Source: Xylocopa sonorina
Lineage: Eukaryota; Arthropoda; Insecta; Hymenoptera; Apidae
Direction of reading: 5' to 3'
NCBI RefSeq assembly: GCF_050948175.1
Contig: NW_027490122.1
Coordinates: 1,240,001 to 1,304,000 of the forward strand
Length of the DNA stretch: 64,000 bases
The position numbers and the translations under genes were made by a program. A model generated the notes under the pieces. It was given only the letters and a program-made list of their open reading frames with translations. It had not been told where the DNA came from and made no database searches. Below, piece by piece: positions 1-11,835 of the stretch (its first letter is position 1; the number at the start of each line of letters is the position of its first letter).

Positions 1-888
1 GACATTCGCAACCGCTATTTCCTTGCAAGGAAGTGTCGCATTTACTTTCATTTGAAGTGTAGACGAGGAATACATAACACTTCGCAAATCATATTATATC
101 TTACCATGAAACATAGAAATGAGATGCGATATCGCGTTTTAAGAAGCATTTGAACTCTATTGCTTCGATACGTAGACATCTGCAAACGCTATTTCCTTGC
201 AAGGAAGTGTCGCATTTACATTCATTTGAAGTGTAGACGAGGAATACATAACACTTCGCAAATCATATTATATCTTACCATGAAACATAGAGATGAGATG
301 CGATATCGCGTTATAAGAAGCATTAGAACACTATTGCAACGATAGATGGATATTCGCAAACGATATTTCCTTGCAAGGAAGTGTCTCATTTACATTCATT
401 TGAAGTGTAGACGAGGAATACATAACACTTCTCAAATCATATTATATCTTACCATGAAATATAGAAATGAGATGCGATATCGCGTTTTACGAAGCATTAG
501 AACTCTATTGCTACGGTAGGTAGACGTTTGCAAACGCTATTTCCTTGCAAGGAAGTGTCGCATTTACATTCATTTGAAGTGTAGACGAGGAATACATAAC
601 ACTTCGCAAATCATATTATATCTTACCATGAAACATAGAGATGACATGCGATATCGCGTTTTAAGAAGCATTAGAACACTATTGCTATGATAGGTAGACA
701 TTCGCAACCGCTATTTCCTTGCAAGGAAGTGTCGCATTTACATTCATTTGAAGTGTAGACGAGGAATACATAACACTTCGCAAATCATATTATATCTTAC
801 CATGAAACATAGAAATGAGATGCGATATCGCGTTTTAAGAAGCATTTGAACTCTATTGCTTCGATACGTAGACATCTGCAAACGCTAT

Positions 889-902
889 TTCCTTGCAAGG
901 AA
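889..902. other. Perfect 14-bp palindrome TTCCTTGCAAGGAA, present in most units
   Basis: The 14 bases equal their own reverse complement. The site lies at unit positions 19-32, so it recurs about every 174 bp. Common variants break the centre (TTACAAGG, TAGCAAGG, TAGCGAGG) but usually keep the outer TTCC/GGAA arms. It could be a protein-binding dyad or a cruciform-forming element; neither role is shown by the sequence alone. Confidence 0.9.
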
Positions 903-995
903 GTGTCGCATTTACATTCATTTGAAGTGTAGACGAGGAATACATAACACTTCGCAAATCATATTATATCTTACCATGAAACATAGAGATGAGAT

Positions 996-1005
996 GCGAT
1001 ATCGC
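996..1005. other. Perfect 10-bp palindrome GCGATATCGC, present in most units
   Basis: Self-complementary site at unit positions 126-135, with a GATATC (EcoRV) core and two of the unit's nine CpGs; a third follows in the next two bases. Variants include GCGATACCGC, GCGAAATCGC, GTGATATCGC, GAGATATCGC and GCAATATCTC, several of which mark local subfamilies. EcoRV would therefore cut most of the array into unit-length fragments. Confidence 0.9.
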
Positions 1006-1116
1006 GTTTTAAGAAGCATTAGAACACTATTGCTACGATAGATGGATATTCGCAAACGATATTTCCTTGCAAGGAAGTGTCTCATTTACATTCATTTGAA
1101 GTGTAGACGAGGAATA

Positions 1117-2329
1117 CATGACACTTCGCAAATCATATTATATCTTGCCATGGAACATAGAAATGAGATGCGCTATCGCGTTTTAAGAAGCATTAGAACT
1201 CTATTGCTACGATAGGTAGACATCAGCAAACGCTATTTTCTTACAAGGAAGTGTCGCATTTACATTCATTTGAAGTGTAGACGAGGAAAACATAACACTT
1301 CGCAAATCATATTATATCTTACCATGAAACATAGAACTGAGATGCGATATCGCGTTTTAAGAAGCATTAGAACACTATTGCTACGATAGGTAGACATTTG
1401 CAAACGCTATTTCCTTGCAAAGAAGTGTCGCATTTACATTCATTTGAAGTGTAGACGAGGAATACATAACACTTCGCAAATCATATTATATCTTACCATG
1501 AAACATAGAAATGAGATGCGATATCGCGTTTTAAGAAGCATTTGAACACTATTGCTACGATAGATGGATATTCGCAAACGCTATTTCCTTGCAACGAAGT
1601 GTCGCATTTACATTCATTTGAAGTGTGGACGAGGAATACATGACACTTCGCAAATTATATTATATCTTACCATGAAACATAGAAATGAGATGCGATATCG
1701 CGTTTTAAGGAGCATTAGAACTCTATTGCTGCGATACCTAGACATCTACAGGCGCTATTTCCTAGCAAGGTAGTGTCGCATTTACATTCATTTGAAGTGT
1801 AGACGAGGAATACATGACACTTCGCAAATCATATTATATCTTACCACGAAACATAGAAATGAGATGCGATATCGCGTTTTAACAAGCATTTGAACTCTAT
1901 TGCTTCGATACGTAGATATCTGCAAACGCTATTTCCTTGCAAGGAAGTGTCGCATTTACATTCATTTGAAGTGTAGACGAGGAATACATAACACTTCGCA
2001 AATCATATTATATCTTACCATGAAACATAGAGATGAGATGCGATATCGCGTTTTAAGAAGCATTAGAACACTATTGCTATGATAGGTAGACATTCTCAAA
2101 CGCTATTTCCTTGCAAGGAAGTGTCGCATTTACATTCATTTGAAGTGTAGACGAGGAATACATAACACTTCGCAAATCATATTATATCTTTCCATGAAAC
2201 ATAGAAATGAGATGCGATATCGCGTTTTAAGAAGCATTAGAACTCTATTGCTACGATAGTTAGACATCTGCAAACGCTATTTCCTTACAAGGAAGTGTCG
2301 CATTTACATTCATTTGATGCGTAGACGAG
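1117..2329 (+). repeat. Mixed satellite units without a clear local higher-order period
   Basis: About seven units of different subtypes. One at 1220-1393 has TTTTCTTACAAGG and GAGGAAAACATAAC, shared with 10.1 and 20.2 kb. One near 1564-1737 has GCAACGAAG and GTGTGGACGAGG, the undeleted form of the TTACATG subfamily found at 23-32 kb. I see no gene or insertion here. Confidence 0.75.
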
Positions 2330-5300
2330 GAATACATAACACTTCGCAAATCATACTATATCTTACCATGAAACATAGAGATGAGATGCGATATCGCGTT
2401 TTAAGAAGCAGTAGAACACTATTGCTATGATAGGTAGACATTCGCAAACGCTATTTCCTTGCAAGGAAGTGTCGCATTTACATTCATTTGAAGTGTAGAC
2501 GAGGAATACATAACACTTCGCAAATCATATTATATCTTACCATGAAACATAGAAATGAGAAGCGATATCGCGTTTTAAGAATCATAAGAACTCTATTGCT
2601 ACGATACGTAGACATCTGCAAACGCTATTTCCTTGCAAGTAAGTGTCGCATTTACATTCATTTGAAGTGTAGACGAGGAATACATAACACTTCGCAAATC
2701 ATAATATATCTTACCATGAAACATAGAAATGAGATGCGATATCGCGTTTTAAGAAGCATTAGAACACTATTGCTACGATAGATAGACATTCGCAAACGCT
2801 ATTTCCTTGCAACGAAGTGTCGCATTTACATTCATTTGAAGTGTGGACGAGGAATACATGACACTTCGCAAATTATATTATATCTTACCATGCAACATAG
2901 AAATGAGATGCGATATCGCGTTTTAAGAAGCATTAGAACACTATTGCTACGATAGATAGACAATCGCAAACGCTATTTCCTTGCAAAGAAGTGTCGCATT
3001 TACATTCATTTGAAGTGTAGACGAGGTATACATGACACTTCGCAATTCGTATTATATCTTACCATGAAACATAGAAATGAGATGCGATATCGCGTTTTAA
3101 GAAGCATTAGAAATCTATTGCTACGATACGTAGACATCTGCAAACGCTATTTCCTAGCGAGGAAGTTTCGCATTCACATTCATTTGAAGTGTAGACGAGG
3201 AATACATAACACTTCGCAAATCATATTATATCTTACCATGAAACATAGAAATGAGATGCGATATCGCGTTTTAAGAAGCATTAGAAATCTATTGCTACGA
3301 TACGTAGACATCTGCAAACGCTATTTCCTAGCGAGGAAGTTTCGCATTCACATTCATTTGAAGTGTAGACGAGGAATACATAACAGTTCGCAAATCATAT
3401 TATATCTTACCATGAAACATAGAAATGAGATCCGATATCGCGTTTTAAGAAGCATTAGAACACTATTGCTATGATAGGTAGACATTCGCAACCGCTATTT
3501 CCTTGCAAGGAAGTGTCGCATTTACATTCATTTGAAGTGTAGACGAGGAATACATAACACTTCGCAGATCATATTATATCTTACCATGAAACATAGAAAT
3601 GAGATGCGATATCGCGTTTTAAGAAGCATTTGAACTCTATTGCTACGATACGTAGACATCTGCAAACGCTATTTCCTTGCAAGGAAGTGTCGCATTTACA
3701 TTCATTTGAAGTGTAGACGAGGTATACATGACACTTCGCAATTCATATTATATCTTACCATGAAACATAGAAATGAGGTGCGATATCGCGTTTTGAGAAG
3801 CATTAGAAATCTATTGCTACGATACGTAGACATCTGCAAACGCTATTTCCTAGCGAGGAAGTTTCGCATTCACATTCATTTGAAGTGTAGACGAGGAATA
3901 CATAACACTTCGCAAATCATATTATATCTTACCATGAAACATAGAAATGAGATGCGATAACGCGTTTTAAGAAGCATTTGAACCCTATTGCTTCGATGCG
4001 TAGACATCTGCAAACGCTATTTCCTTGCAAGGAAGTGTCGCATTTACAGTCATTTGAAGTGTAGACGAGGAATACATAACACTTCGCGAATCATAATATA
4101 TCTTACCATGAAACATAGAAATGAGATGCGATATCGCGTATTAAGCAGCATTAGAACACTATTGCTACGATAGATAGACATTGGCAAACGCTATTTCCTT
4201 GCAAGGAAGTGTCGCATTTACATTCATTTGAAGTGTAGACGAGGTATACATGACACTTCGCAATTCATATTATATCTTACCATGAAACATAGAAATGAGA
4301 TGCGATATCGCGTTTTAAGAAGCATTTGAAATCTATTGCTACGATACGTAGACATCTGCAAACGCTATTTCCTAGCGAGGAAGTTTCGCATTCACATTCA
4401 TTTGAAGTGTAGACGAGGAATACATAACACTTCGCAAATCATATTATATCTTACCATGCAACATAGAAATGAGATGCGATATCGCGTTTTAAGAAGCATT
4501 AGAACACTATTGCTACGATAGATAGACAATCGCAAACGCTATTTCCTTGCAAAGAAGTGTCGCATTTACATTCATTTGAAGTGTAGACGAGGTATACATG
4601 ACACTTCGCAATTCGTATTATATCTTACCATGAAACATAGAAATGAGATGCGATATCGCGTTTTAAGAAGCATTAGAAATCTATTGCTACGATACGTAGA
4701 CATCTGCAAACGCTATTTCCTAGCGAGGAAGTTTCGCATTCACATTCATTTGAAGTGTAGACGAGGAATACATAACACTTCGCAAATCATATTATATCTT
4801 ACCATGAAACATAGAAATGAGATGCGATATCGCGTTTTAAGAATCATAAGAACTCTATTGCTACGATACGTAGACATCTGCAAACGCTATTTCCTTGCAA
4901 GTAAGTGTCGCATTTACATTCATTTGAAGTGTAGACGAGGAATACATAACACTTCGCAAATCATAATATATCTTACCATGAAACATAGAAATGAGATGCG
5001 ATAACGCGTTTTAAGAAGCATTTGAACCCTATTGCTTCGATGCGTAGACATCTGCAAACGCTATTTCCTTGCAAGGAAGTGTCGCATTTACAGTCATTTG
5101 AAGTGTAGACGAGGAATACATAACACTTCGCGAATCATAATAGATCTTACCATGAAACATAGAAATGAGATGCGATATCGCGTATTAAGCAGCATTAGAA
5201 CACTATTGCTACGATAGATAGACTTTCGCAAACGCTACTTCCTTGCAAGGAAGTGTCGCATTTACATTCATTTGAAGTGTAGACGAGGTATACATGACAC

Positions 5301-6134
5301 TTCGCAATTCATATTATATCTTACCATGAAACATAGAAATGAGATGCGATATCGCGTTTTAAGAATCATAAGAACTCTATTGCTACGATACGTAGACATC
5401 TGCAAACGCTATTTCCTTGCAAGTAAGTGTCGCATTTACATTCATTTGAAGTGTAGACGAGGAATACATAACACTTCGCAAATCATACTATATCTTACCA
5501 TGAAACATAGAGATGAGATGCGATATCGCGTTTTAAGAAGCATTAGAACACTATTGCTATGATAGGTAGACATTCGCAAACGCTATTTCCTTGCAAGGAA
5601 GTGTCGCATTTACATTCATTTGAAGTGTAGACGAGGAATACATAACACTTCGCAAATCATATTATATCTTACCATGAAACATAGAAATGAGAAGCGATAT
5701 CGCGTTTTAAGAATCATAAGAACTCTATTGCTACGATACGTAGACATCTGCAAACGCTATTTCCTTGCAAGTAAGTGTCGCATTTACATTCATTTGAAGT
5801 GTAGACGAGGAATACATAACACTTCGCAAATCATAATATATCTTACCATGAAACATAGAAATGAGTTGCGATATCGCTTTTTAAGAAGCATTAGAACACT
5901 ATTGCTACGATAGATAGACATTCGCAAACGCTATTTCCTTGCAAGGAAGTGTCGCATTTACATTCATTTGAAGTGTAGACGAGGTATACATGACACTTCG
6001 CAATTCATATTATATCTTACCATGAAACATAGAAATGAGATGCGATATCGCGTTTTAAGAAGCATTAGAAATCTATTGCTACGATACGTAGACATCTGCA
6101 AACGCTATTTCCTAGCGAGGAAGTTTCGCATTCA
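2330..6134 (+). repeat. Interleaved 6-, 9- and 18-unit duplications
   Basis: Three overlapping duplications are visible. About 2330-2800 matches 5462-5932 at offset 3132 (18 units; shared CATACTATATC, AGAGATGAG, then GAGAAGCGATATC). About 2880-3280 matches 4446-4840 at offset 1566 (9 units; shared CCATGCAACATAG and GACAATCGCAAACGC). About 3950-4200 matches 4994-5244 at offset 1044 (6 units; shared GCGATAACGCG, then CAGTCATTTG). Near 3118-3465 two adjacent units with CTAGCGAGGAAGTTTCGC are almost identical. Confidence 0.75.
3010..3290 (+). repeat. Linked two-unit module CGCAATTC / TTTCGCATTCAC
   Basis: A unit with GAGGTATACATGAC and CGCAATTC is followed by one with CTAGCGAGGAAGTTTCGCATTCAC. 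The pair recurs about fifteen times, for example near 3.0, 3.7, 4.2, 4.6, 6.0, 35.9, 37.3, 38.5, 39.9, 41.1, 43.0, 44.4, 48.1, 51.4 (the last two with TTTCGCATTTAC), 53.3 and 56.8 kb. It behaves as a dimer that has been copied around the array, with a gap between 6 and 35 kb. Confidence 0.8.
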
Positions 6135-9100
6135 CATTCATTTGAAGTATAGACGAGGAATACGTGACACTTCGCAAATCATATTATATCTTACCATGAA
6201 ACATAGAAATGAGATGATATATCGCGTTTTAAGAAGCATTAGAACTCTATTGCTACGATAGGTTGACATCTGCAAACGCTATTTCCTTACAAGGAAGTGT
6301 CACATTTACATTCATTTGAAGTGCAGACGAGGAATACATAACACTTCGCAAATCATATTATATCTTACCATGAAACATAGAAATGAGATGCGATTTCGCG
6401 TTTTAAGAAGCATTAGAACTCTATTGCTACGATACCTAGACATCTGCATCGCTAATTCCTTGCGAGTAAGTGTCGCATTTACATTCACTTGAAGTGTAGT
6501 CGAGGAATACATGACACTTCGCAAATCATATTATATCTTACCATGAAACATAGAAATGAGACGCGATATCGCGTTTTAAGAAGCATTACAAATCTATTGC
6601 TGCGATAGGTAGACATCTGCAAACGCTATTTCCTAGCAAGGAAGTGTCGCATTTACATTCATTTGAAGTGTAGACGAGGAATACATAACACCTCGCAAAT
6701 CATATTATATCTTACCATGGAACATAGAAATGAAATGCGATATCGCGTTTTAAGAATCATAAGAACTCCATTGCTACGATACGTAGACATCTGCAAACGC
6801 TATTTCCTTGCAAGGAAGTGTCGCATTTACATTCATTTCAATCGTAGACGAGGAATGCATAACACTTCGCAATGAATATTATATCTTACCATGAAACATA
6901 GAAATGAGATGCGATATCGCGTTTTAAGAATCATAAGAAATCTATTGCTACGATACGTAGACATCTGCAAACGCTATTTCCTTGCAAGGAAGTGTCGCAT
7001 TTACATTCATTTGAAGTGTAGAAGAGGAATACATAACACTTCGCAAATCATATTATATCTTACCATGAAACATAGAAATGAGATGCGATATCGCGTTCTA
7101 AGAATCATAAGAACTCTATTGCTACGATACGTAGACATCTGCAAACGCTATTTCCTTGCAAGGAAGTGTCGCATTCACATTCATTTGAAGTGTAGACGAG
7201 GAATACGTGACACTTCGCAAATCATATTATATCTTACCATGAAACATAGAAATGAGATGATATATTGCGTTTTAAGAAGCATTAGAACTCTATTGCTACG
7301 ATAGGTTGACATCTGCAAACGCTATTTCCTTACAAGGAAGTGTCGCATTTACATTCATTTGAAGTGCAGACGAGGAATACATAACACTTCGCAAATCATA
7401 ATATATCTTACCATGAAACATAGAAATGAGATGCGATAACGCGTTTTAAGAAGCATTTGAACCCTATTGCTTTGATACGTAGACATCTGCAAACGCTATT
7501 TCCTTGCAAGGAAGTGTCGCATTTACAGTCATTTGAAGTGTAGACGAGGAATACATAACACTTCGCGAATCATAATATATCTTACCATGAAACATAGAAA
7601 TGAGATGCGATATCGCGTTTTAAGCAGCATTAGAACACTATTGCTACGATAGATAGACATTCGCAAACGCTATTTCCTTGCAAGGAAGTGTCGCATTTAC
7701 ATTCATTTGAAGTGTAGACGAGGTATACATGACACTTCGCAATTCATATTATATCTTACCATGAAACATAGAAATGAGATGCGATATCGCGTTTTAAGAA
7801 GCATTTGAACTCTATTGCTACGATACGTAGACATCTGCAAACGCTATTTCCTTGCAAGGAAGTGTCGCATTCACATTCATTTGAAGTATAGACGAGGAAT
7901 ACGTGACACTTCGCAAATCATATTATATCTTACCATGAAACATAGAAATGAGATGATATATCGCGTTTTAAGAAGCATTAGAACTCTATTGCTACGATAG
8001 GTTGACATCTGCAAACGCTATTTCCTTACAAGGAAGTGTCACATTTACATTCATTTGAAGTGCAGACGAGGAATACATAACACTTCGCAAATCATATTAT
8101 ATCTTACCATGAAACATAGAAATGAGATGCGATTTCGCGTTTTAAGAAGCATTAGAACTCTATTGCTACGATACCTAGACATCTGCATCGCTAATTCCTT
8201 GCGAGTAAGTGTCGCATTTACATTCACTTGAAGTGTAGTCGAGGAATACATGACACTTCGCAAATCATATTATATCTTACCATGAAACATAGAAATGAGA
8301 CGCGATATCGCGTTTTAAGAAGCATTACAAATCTATTGCTGCGATAGGTAGACATCTGCAAACGCTATTTCCTAGCAAGGAAGTGTCGCATTTACATTCA
8401 TTTGAAGTGTAGACGAGGAATACATAACACCTCGCAAATCATATTATATCTTACCATGGAACATAGAAATGAAATGCGATATCGCGTTTTAAGAATCATA
8501 AGAACTCCATTGCTACGATACGTAGACATCTGCAAACGCTATTTCCTTGCAAGGAAGTGTCGCATTTACATTCATTTCAATCGTAGACGAGGAATGCATA
8601 ACACTTCGCAATGAATATTATATCTTACCATGAAACATAGAAATGAGATGCGATATCGCGTTTTAAGAATCATAAGAAATCTATTGCTACGATACGTAGA
8701 CATCTGCAAACGCTATTTCCTTGCAAGGAAGTGTCGCATTTACATTCATTTGAAGTGTAGAAGAGGAATACATAACACTTCGCAAATCATATTATATCTT
8801 ACCATGAAACATAGAAATGAGATGCGATATCGCGTTCTAAGAATCATAAGAACTCTATTGCTACGATACGTAGACATCTGCAAACGCTATTTCCTTGCAA
8901 GGAAGTGTCGCATTCACATTCATTTGAAGTGTAGACGAGGAATACGTGACACTTCGCAAATCATATTATATCTTACCATGAAACATAGAAATGAGATGAT
9001 ATATTGCGTTTTAAGAAGCATTAGAACTCTATTGCTACGATAGGTTGACATCTGCAAACGCTATTTCCTTACAAGGAAGTGTCGCATTTACATTCATTTG

Positions 9101-9790
9101 AAGTGCAGACGAGGAATACATAACACTTCGCAAATCATAATATATCTTACCATGAAACATAGAAATGAGATGCGATAACGCGTTTTAAGAAGCATTTGAA
9201 CCCTATTGCTTTGATACGTAGACATCTGCAAACGCTATTTCCTTGCAAGGAAGTGTCGCATTTACAGTCATTTGAAGTGTAGACGAGGAATACATAGCAC
9301 TTCGCGAATCATAATATATCTTACCATGAAACATAGAAATGAGATGCGATATCGCGTTTTAAGCAGCATTAGAACACTATTGCTACGATAGATAGACATT
9401 CGCAAACGCTATTTCCTTGCAAGGAAGTGTCGCATTTACATTCATTTGAAGTGTAGACGAGGTATACATGACACTTCGCAATTCATATTATATCTTACCA
9501 TGAAACATAGGAATGAGATGCGATATCGCGTTTTAAGAAGCATTTGAACTCTATTGCTACGATACGTAGACATCTGCAAACGCTATTTCCTTGCAAGGAA
9601 GTGTCGCATTCACATTCATTTGAAGTGTAGACGAGGAATACGTGACACTTCGCAAATCATATTATATCTTACCATGAAACATAGAAATGAGATGATATAT
9701 CGCGTTTTAAGAAGCATTAGAACTCTATTGCTACGATAGGTTGACATCTGCAAACGCTATTTCCTTACAAGGAAGTGTCGCATTTACATT
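6135..9790 (+). repeat. 10-unit (1739-bp) near-identical tandem duplication
   Basis: Copy 1 is about 6135-7873, copy 2 about 7874-9612, and a third begins and runs to about 9790. The offset is 1739, ten units less one base, because each copy carries one 173-bp unit (GCATCGCTAATT at 6446 and 8185). Rare markers repeat in order: GAATACGTGAC, GAGATGATATATCG, GATAGGTTGAC, the 173-bp unit, GAGACGCGATATC, CACCTCGC, CAATGAATATT and GCGATAACGCG. I saw only a handful of differences, for example CATAACAC against CATAGCAC near 9296. This is probably one of the youngest duplications here. Confidence 0.88.
6446..6457 (+). repeat. 173-bp unit marker GCATCGCTAATT, first copy
   Basis: Relative to GCAAACGCTATT this form lacks one base and has two linked substitutions; it is usually preceded by GATACCTAGACATCT and followed by GCAAGTAAG and CATTCACTTG. 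Nineteen copies start at 6446, 8185, 14792, 26623, 29057, 33926, 34621, 38274, 39665, 44710, 45753, 47666, 48361, 48534, 49055, 50968, 51663, 52532 and 54445. Three of them (48361, 48534, 51663) read GCTAAATCC. Confidence 0.92.
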
Positions 9791-10649
9791 CATTTGAAGT
9801 GTAGACGAGGAATACATAACACCTCGCAAATCATATTATATCTTACCATGGAACATAGAAATGAAATGCGATATCGCGTTTTAAGAATCATAAGAACTCC
9901 ATTGCTGCGATACGTAGACATCTGCAAACGCTATTTCCTTGCATGGAAGTTTCGCATTTACATGCATTTGAAGTGTAGATGAGGAATACATGACACTTCG
10001 CAAATCATATTATATTTTACCATGGAACATAGAAATGAGATGCGATATCGCGTTTTAAGAAGCATTAGAACTCTATTGCTACGATAGGTAGACATCTGCA
10101 AACGCAATTTCCTTACAAGGAAGTGTCGCATTTACATTCATTTGAAGTGTAGACGAGGAAAACATAATACTTCGCAAATCATATTATATCTTACCATGAA
10201 ACATAGAACTGAGATGCGATATCGCGTTTTAAGAATCATAAGAACCCTATTGCTACGATACGTAGACATCTGCAAACGCTATTTCCTTGCATGGAAGTGT
10301 CGCATTTACATTCATTTGAAGTGTAGACGAGGAATACATGACACTTCGCAAATCATATTATATCTTACCATGAAACATAGAAATGAGATGCGATATCGCT
10401 GTTTAAGAAGCATTTGAACTCTATTGCTACGATACGTAGACATCTGCAAACGCTATTTCCTTGCAAGGAAGTGTCGCATTTACATTCATTTGAAGTGTAG
10501 AAGAGGAATACATAACACTTCGCAAATCATATTATATCTTACCATGAAACATAGAAATGAGATGCGATATCGCGTTCTAAGAATCATAAGAACTCTATTG
10601 CTACGATACGTAGACATCTGCAAACGCTATTTCCTTGTAAGTAAGTGTC
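9791..10649 (+). repeat. Units shared with the 19.9-20.4 kb region
   Basis: About 9800-10240 resembles 19888-20330. Both carry TACCATGGAACATAG, AATCATAAGAACTCCATTG, GCATGGAAGTTTCGC, CATGCATTTG and then a unit with GAGGAAAACATAA. The offset near 10088 is 58 units less the four-base net drift between the places. Bases 1120-1400 hold a related copy. Confidence 0.7.
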
Positions 10650-11835
10650 GCATTTACATTCATTTATAGTGTAGACGAGGAATACATAACACTTGGCAAA
10701 TCATAATATATCTTACCATGAAACATAGAAATGAGATGCGATACCGCGTTTTAAGAAGCATTAGAACACTATTGCTACGATAGGTAGACATTCGCAAACG
10801 CTATTTCCTTGCAAGGAAGTGTCGCATTCACATTCATTTGAAGTGTGGACGAGGAATAAATGACACTTCGCAAATCATATTATATCTTACCATGAAACAT
10901 AGAAATAAGATGCGATATCGCGTTTCAGAAGCATTACAAATCTATTGCTGCGATAGGTAGACATCTGCAAACGCTATTTCCTTACAAGGAAGTGTCGCAT
11001 TTACATTCATTTGAAGTGCAGACGAGGAATACATAACGCTTCGCAAATCATATTATATCTTACCATGAAACATAGAAATGAGATGCGATATCGCGTTTTA
11101 AGAAGCATTACAAATCTATTGCTGCGATAGGTAGACATCTGCAAACCCTATACCCTTACAAGGAAGTGTCGCATTTACATTCATTTGAAGTGCAGACGAG
11201 GAATACATAACGCTTCGCAAATCATATTATATCTTACCATGAAACATAGAAATGAGATGCGATATCGCGTTTTAAGAAGCATTACAAATCTATTGCTGCG
11301 ATAGGTAGACATCTGCAAACCCTATTCCCTTACAAGGAAGTGTCGCATTAACATTCATTTGAAGTGTAGACGAGGAATACATAACACTTGGCAAATCATA
11401 ATATATCTTACCATGAAACATAGAAATGAGATGCGATACCGCGTTTTAAGAAGCATTAGAACACTATTGCTACGATAGGTAGACATTCGCAAACGCTATT
11501 TCCTTGCAAGGAAGTGTCGCATTCACATTCATTTGAAGTGTGGACGAGGAATAAATGACACTTCGCAAATCATATTATATCTTACCATGAAACATAGAAA
11601 TAAGATGCGATATCGCGTTTCAGAAGCATTACAAATCTATTGCTGCGATAGGTAGACATCTGCAAGCGCTATTTCCTTACAAGGAAGTGTCGCATTTACA
11701 TTCATTTGAAGTGCAGACGAGGAATACATAACGCTTCGCAAATAATATTATATCTTACCATGAAACATAGAAATGAGATGCGATATCGCGTTTTAAGAAG
11801 CATTACAAATCTATTGCTGCGATAGGTAGACATCT
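10650..11835 (+). repeat. 4-unit (695-bp) duplication with TTTCAGA units
   Basis: A set of units with CACTTGGCAAATCATAATAT, GCGATACCGCG, GTGGACGAGGAATAAATGAC and the shortened CGTTTCAGAAGC appears near 10680 and again near 11375. The offset is 695, four units less the base lost in TTTCAGA. Between them three consecutive units carry ATTACAAATCTATTGCTGCG and CATAACGCTTCGC. Confidence 0.75.
10923..10929 (+). repeat. 173-bp unit marker TTTCAGA, first of four
   Basis: GTTTTAAGAAGC is shortened to GTTTCAGAAGC. Copies are at 10923, 11618, 13183 and 14400, always with AATAAGATGCG upstream and GTGGACGAGGAATAAATG before it. The form is confined to 10.9-14.4 kb and shows local spread of one variant. 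Confidence 0.88.

Larger units (their letters stand above)
871..1044 (+). repeat. Reference 174-bp unit
   Basis: A near-consensus unit used here for unit positions. In order it contains GACATCTGCA (1-10), the 14-bp palindrome (19-32), a T-rich stretch (about 39-53), AGACGAGGAATACATAAC (61-78), CTTCGCAAATC (80-90), an AT-rich run ATATTATATCTTACCATG (91-108), GATGCGATATCGCG (123-136), and TTGCTACGATACGTA at the end. The main variable places are 5-8 (ATCTGC or ATTCGC), 24-28 (TTGCA, TTACA, TAGCG), 41-42 (TTTAC or TTCAC), 77 (AAC or GAC), 151 (AGAAC or TGAAC) and 170-171 (TACGTA, TAGGTA, TAGATA). Confidence 0.95.
1..1116 (+). repeat. 4-unit (696-bp) tandem duplication
   Basis: Bases 1-420 match about 697-1116 at an offset of exactly 696. 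Shared markers are the rare GCAACCGCTATTT start (1, 697), a unit with TTGCTTCGATACG (about 160, 856), and a following unit with ATGGATATTCGCAAACGAT and the unusual TGTCTCATTT. The match fades near 1120, where the second copy switches to a CATGACACTTCGC unit. Confidence 0.8.

Noticed and set aside
91..108. TATA-like promoter in the ATATTATATC stretch of each unit
   Set aside because: An AT-rich run in an AT-rich repeat is expected by chance, and there is no linked initiator or gene.
871..1044. CENP-B box
   Set aside because: No TTCG....A..CGGG on either strand; the unit has no CGGG or CCCG. The TTCGCAAATCATA stretch matches only the first four bases.
871..1044. Hammerhead ribozyme, as found in some animal satellites
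   Set aside because: I could not find the CTGATGA and GAAA core elements in a suitable arrangement on either strand.
871..1044. Internal sub-repeat making the unit an ancient dimer or trimer
   Set aside because: Comparing 87-bp halves and 58-bp thirds by eye gave only weak similarity; for example GACATCTGCAAACGCTATTT against GAGATGCGATATCGCGTTTT is about 12 of 20, which is not convincing.
6312..6524. Recurring 70-codon minus-strand open frames ending in a 173-bp unit
   Set aside because: They recur wherever the GCATCGCTAA deletion shifts the reverse frame past a stop. They track the subfamily and show no independent coding signal or promoter context.
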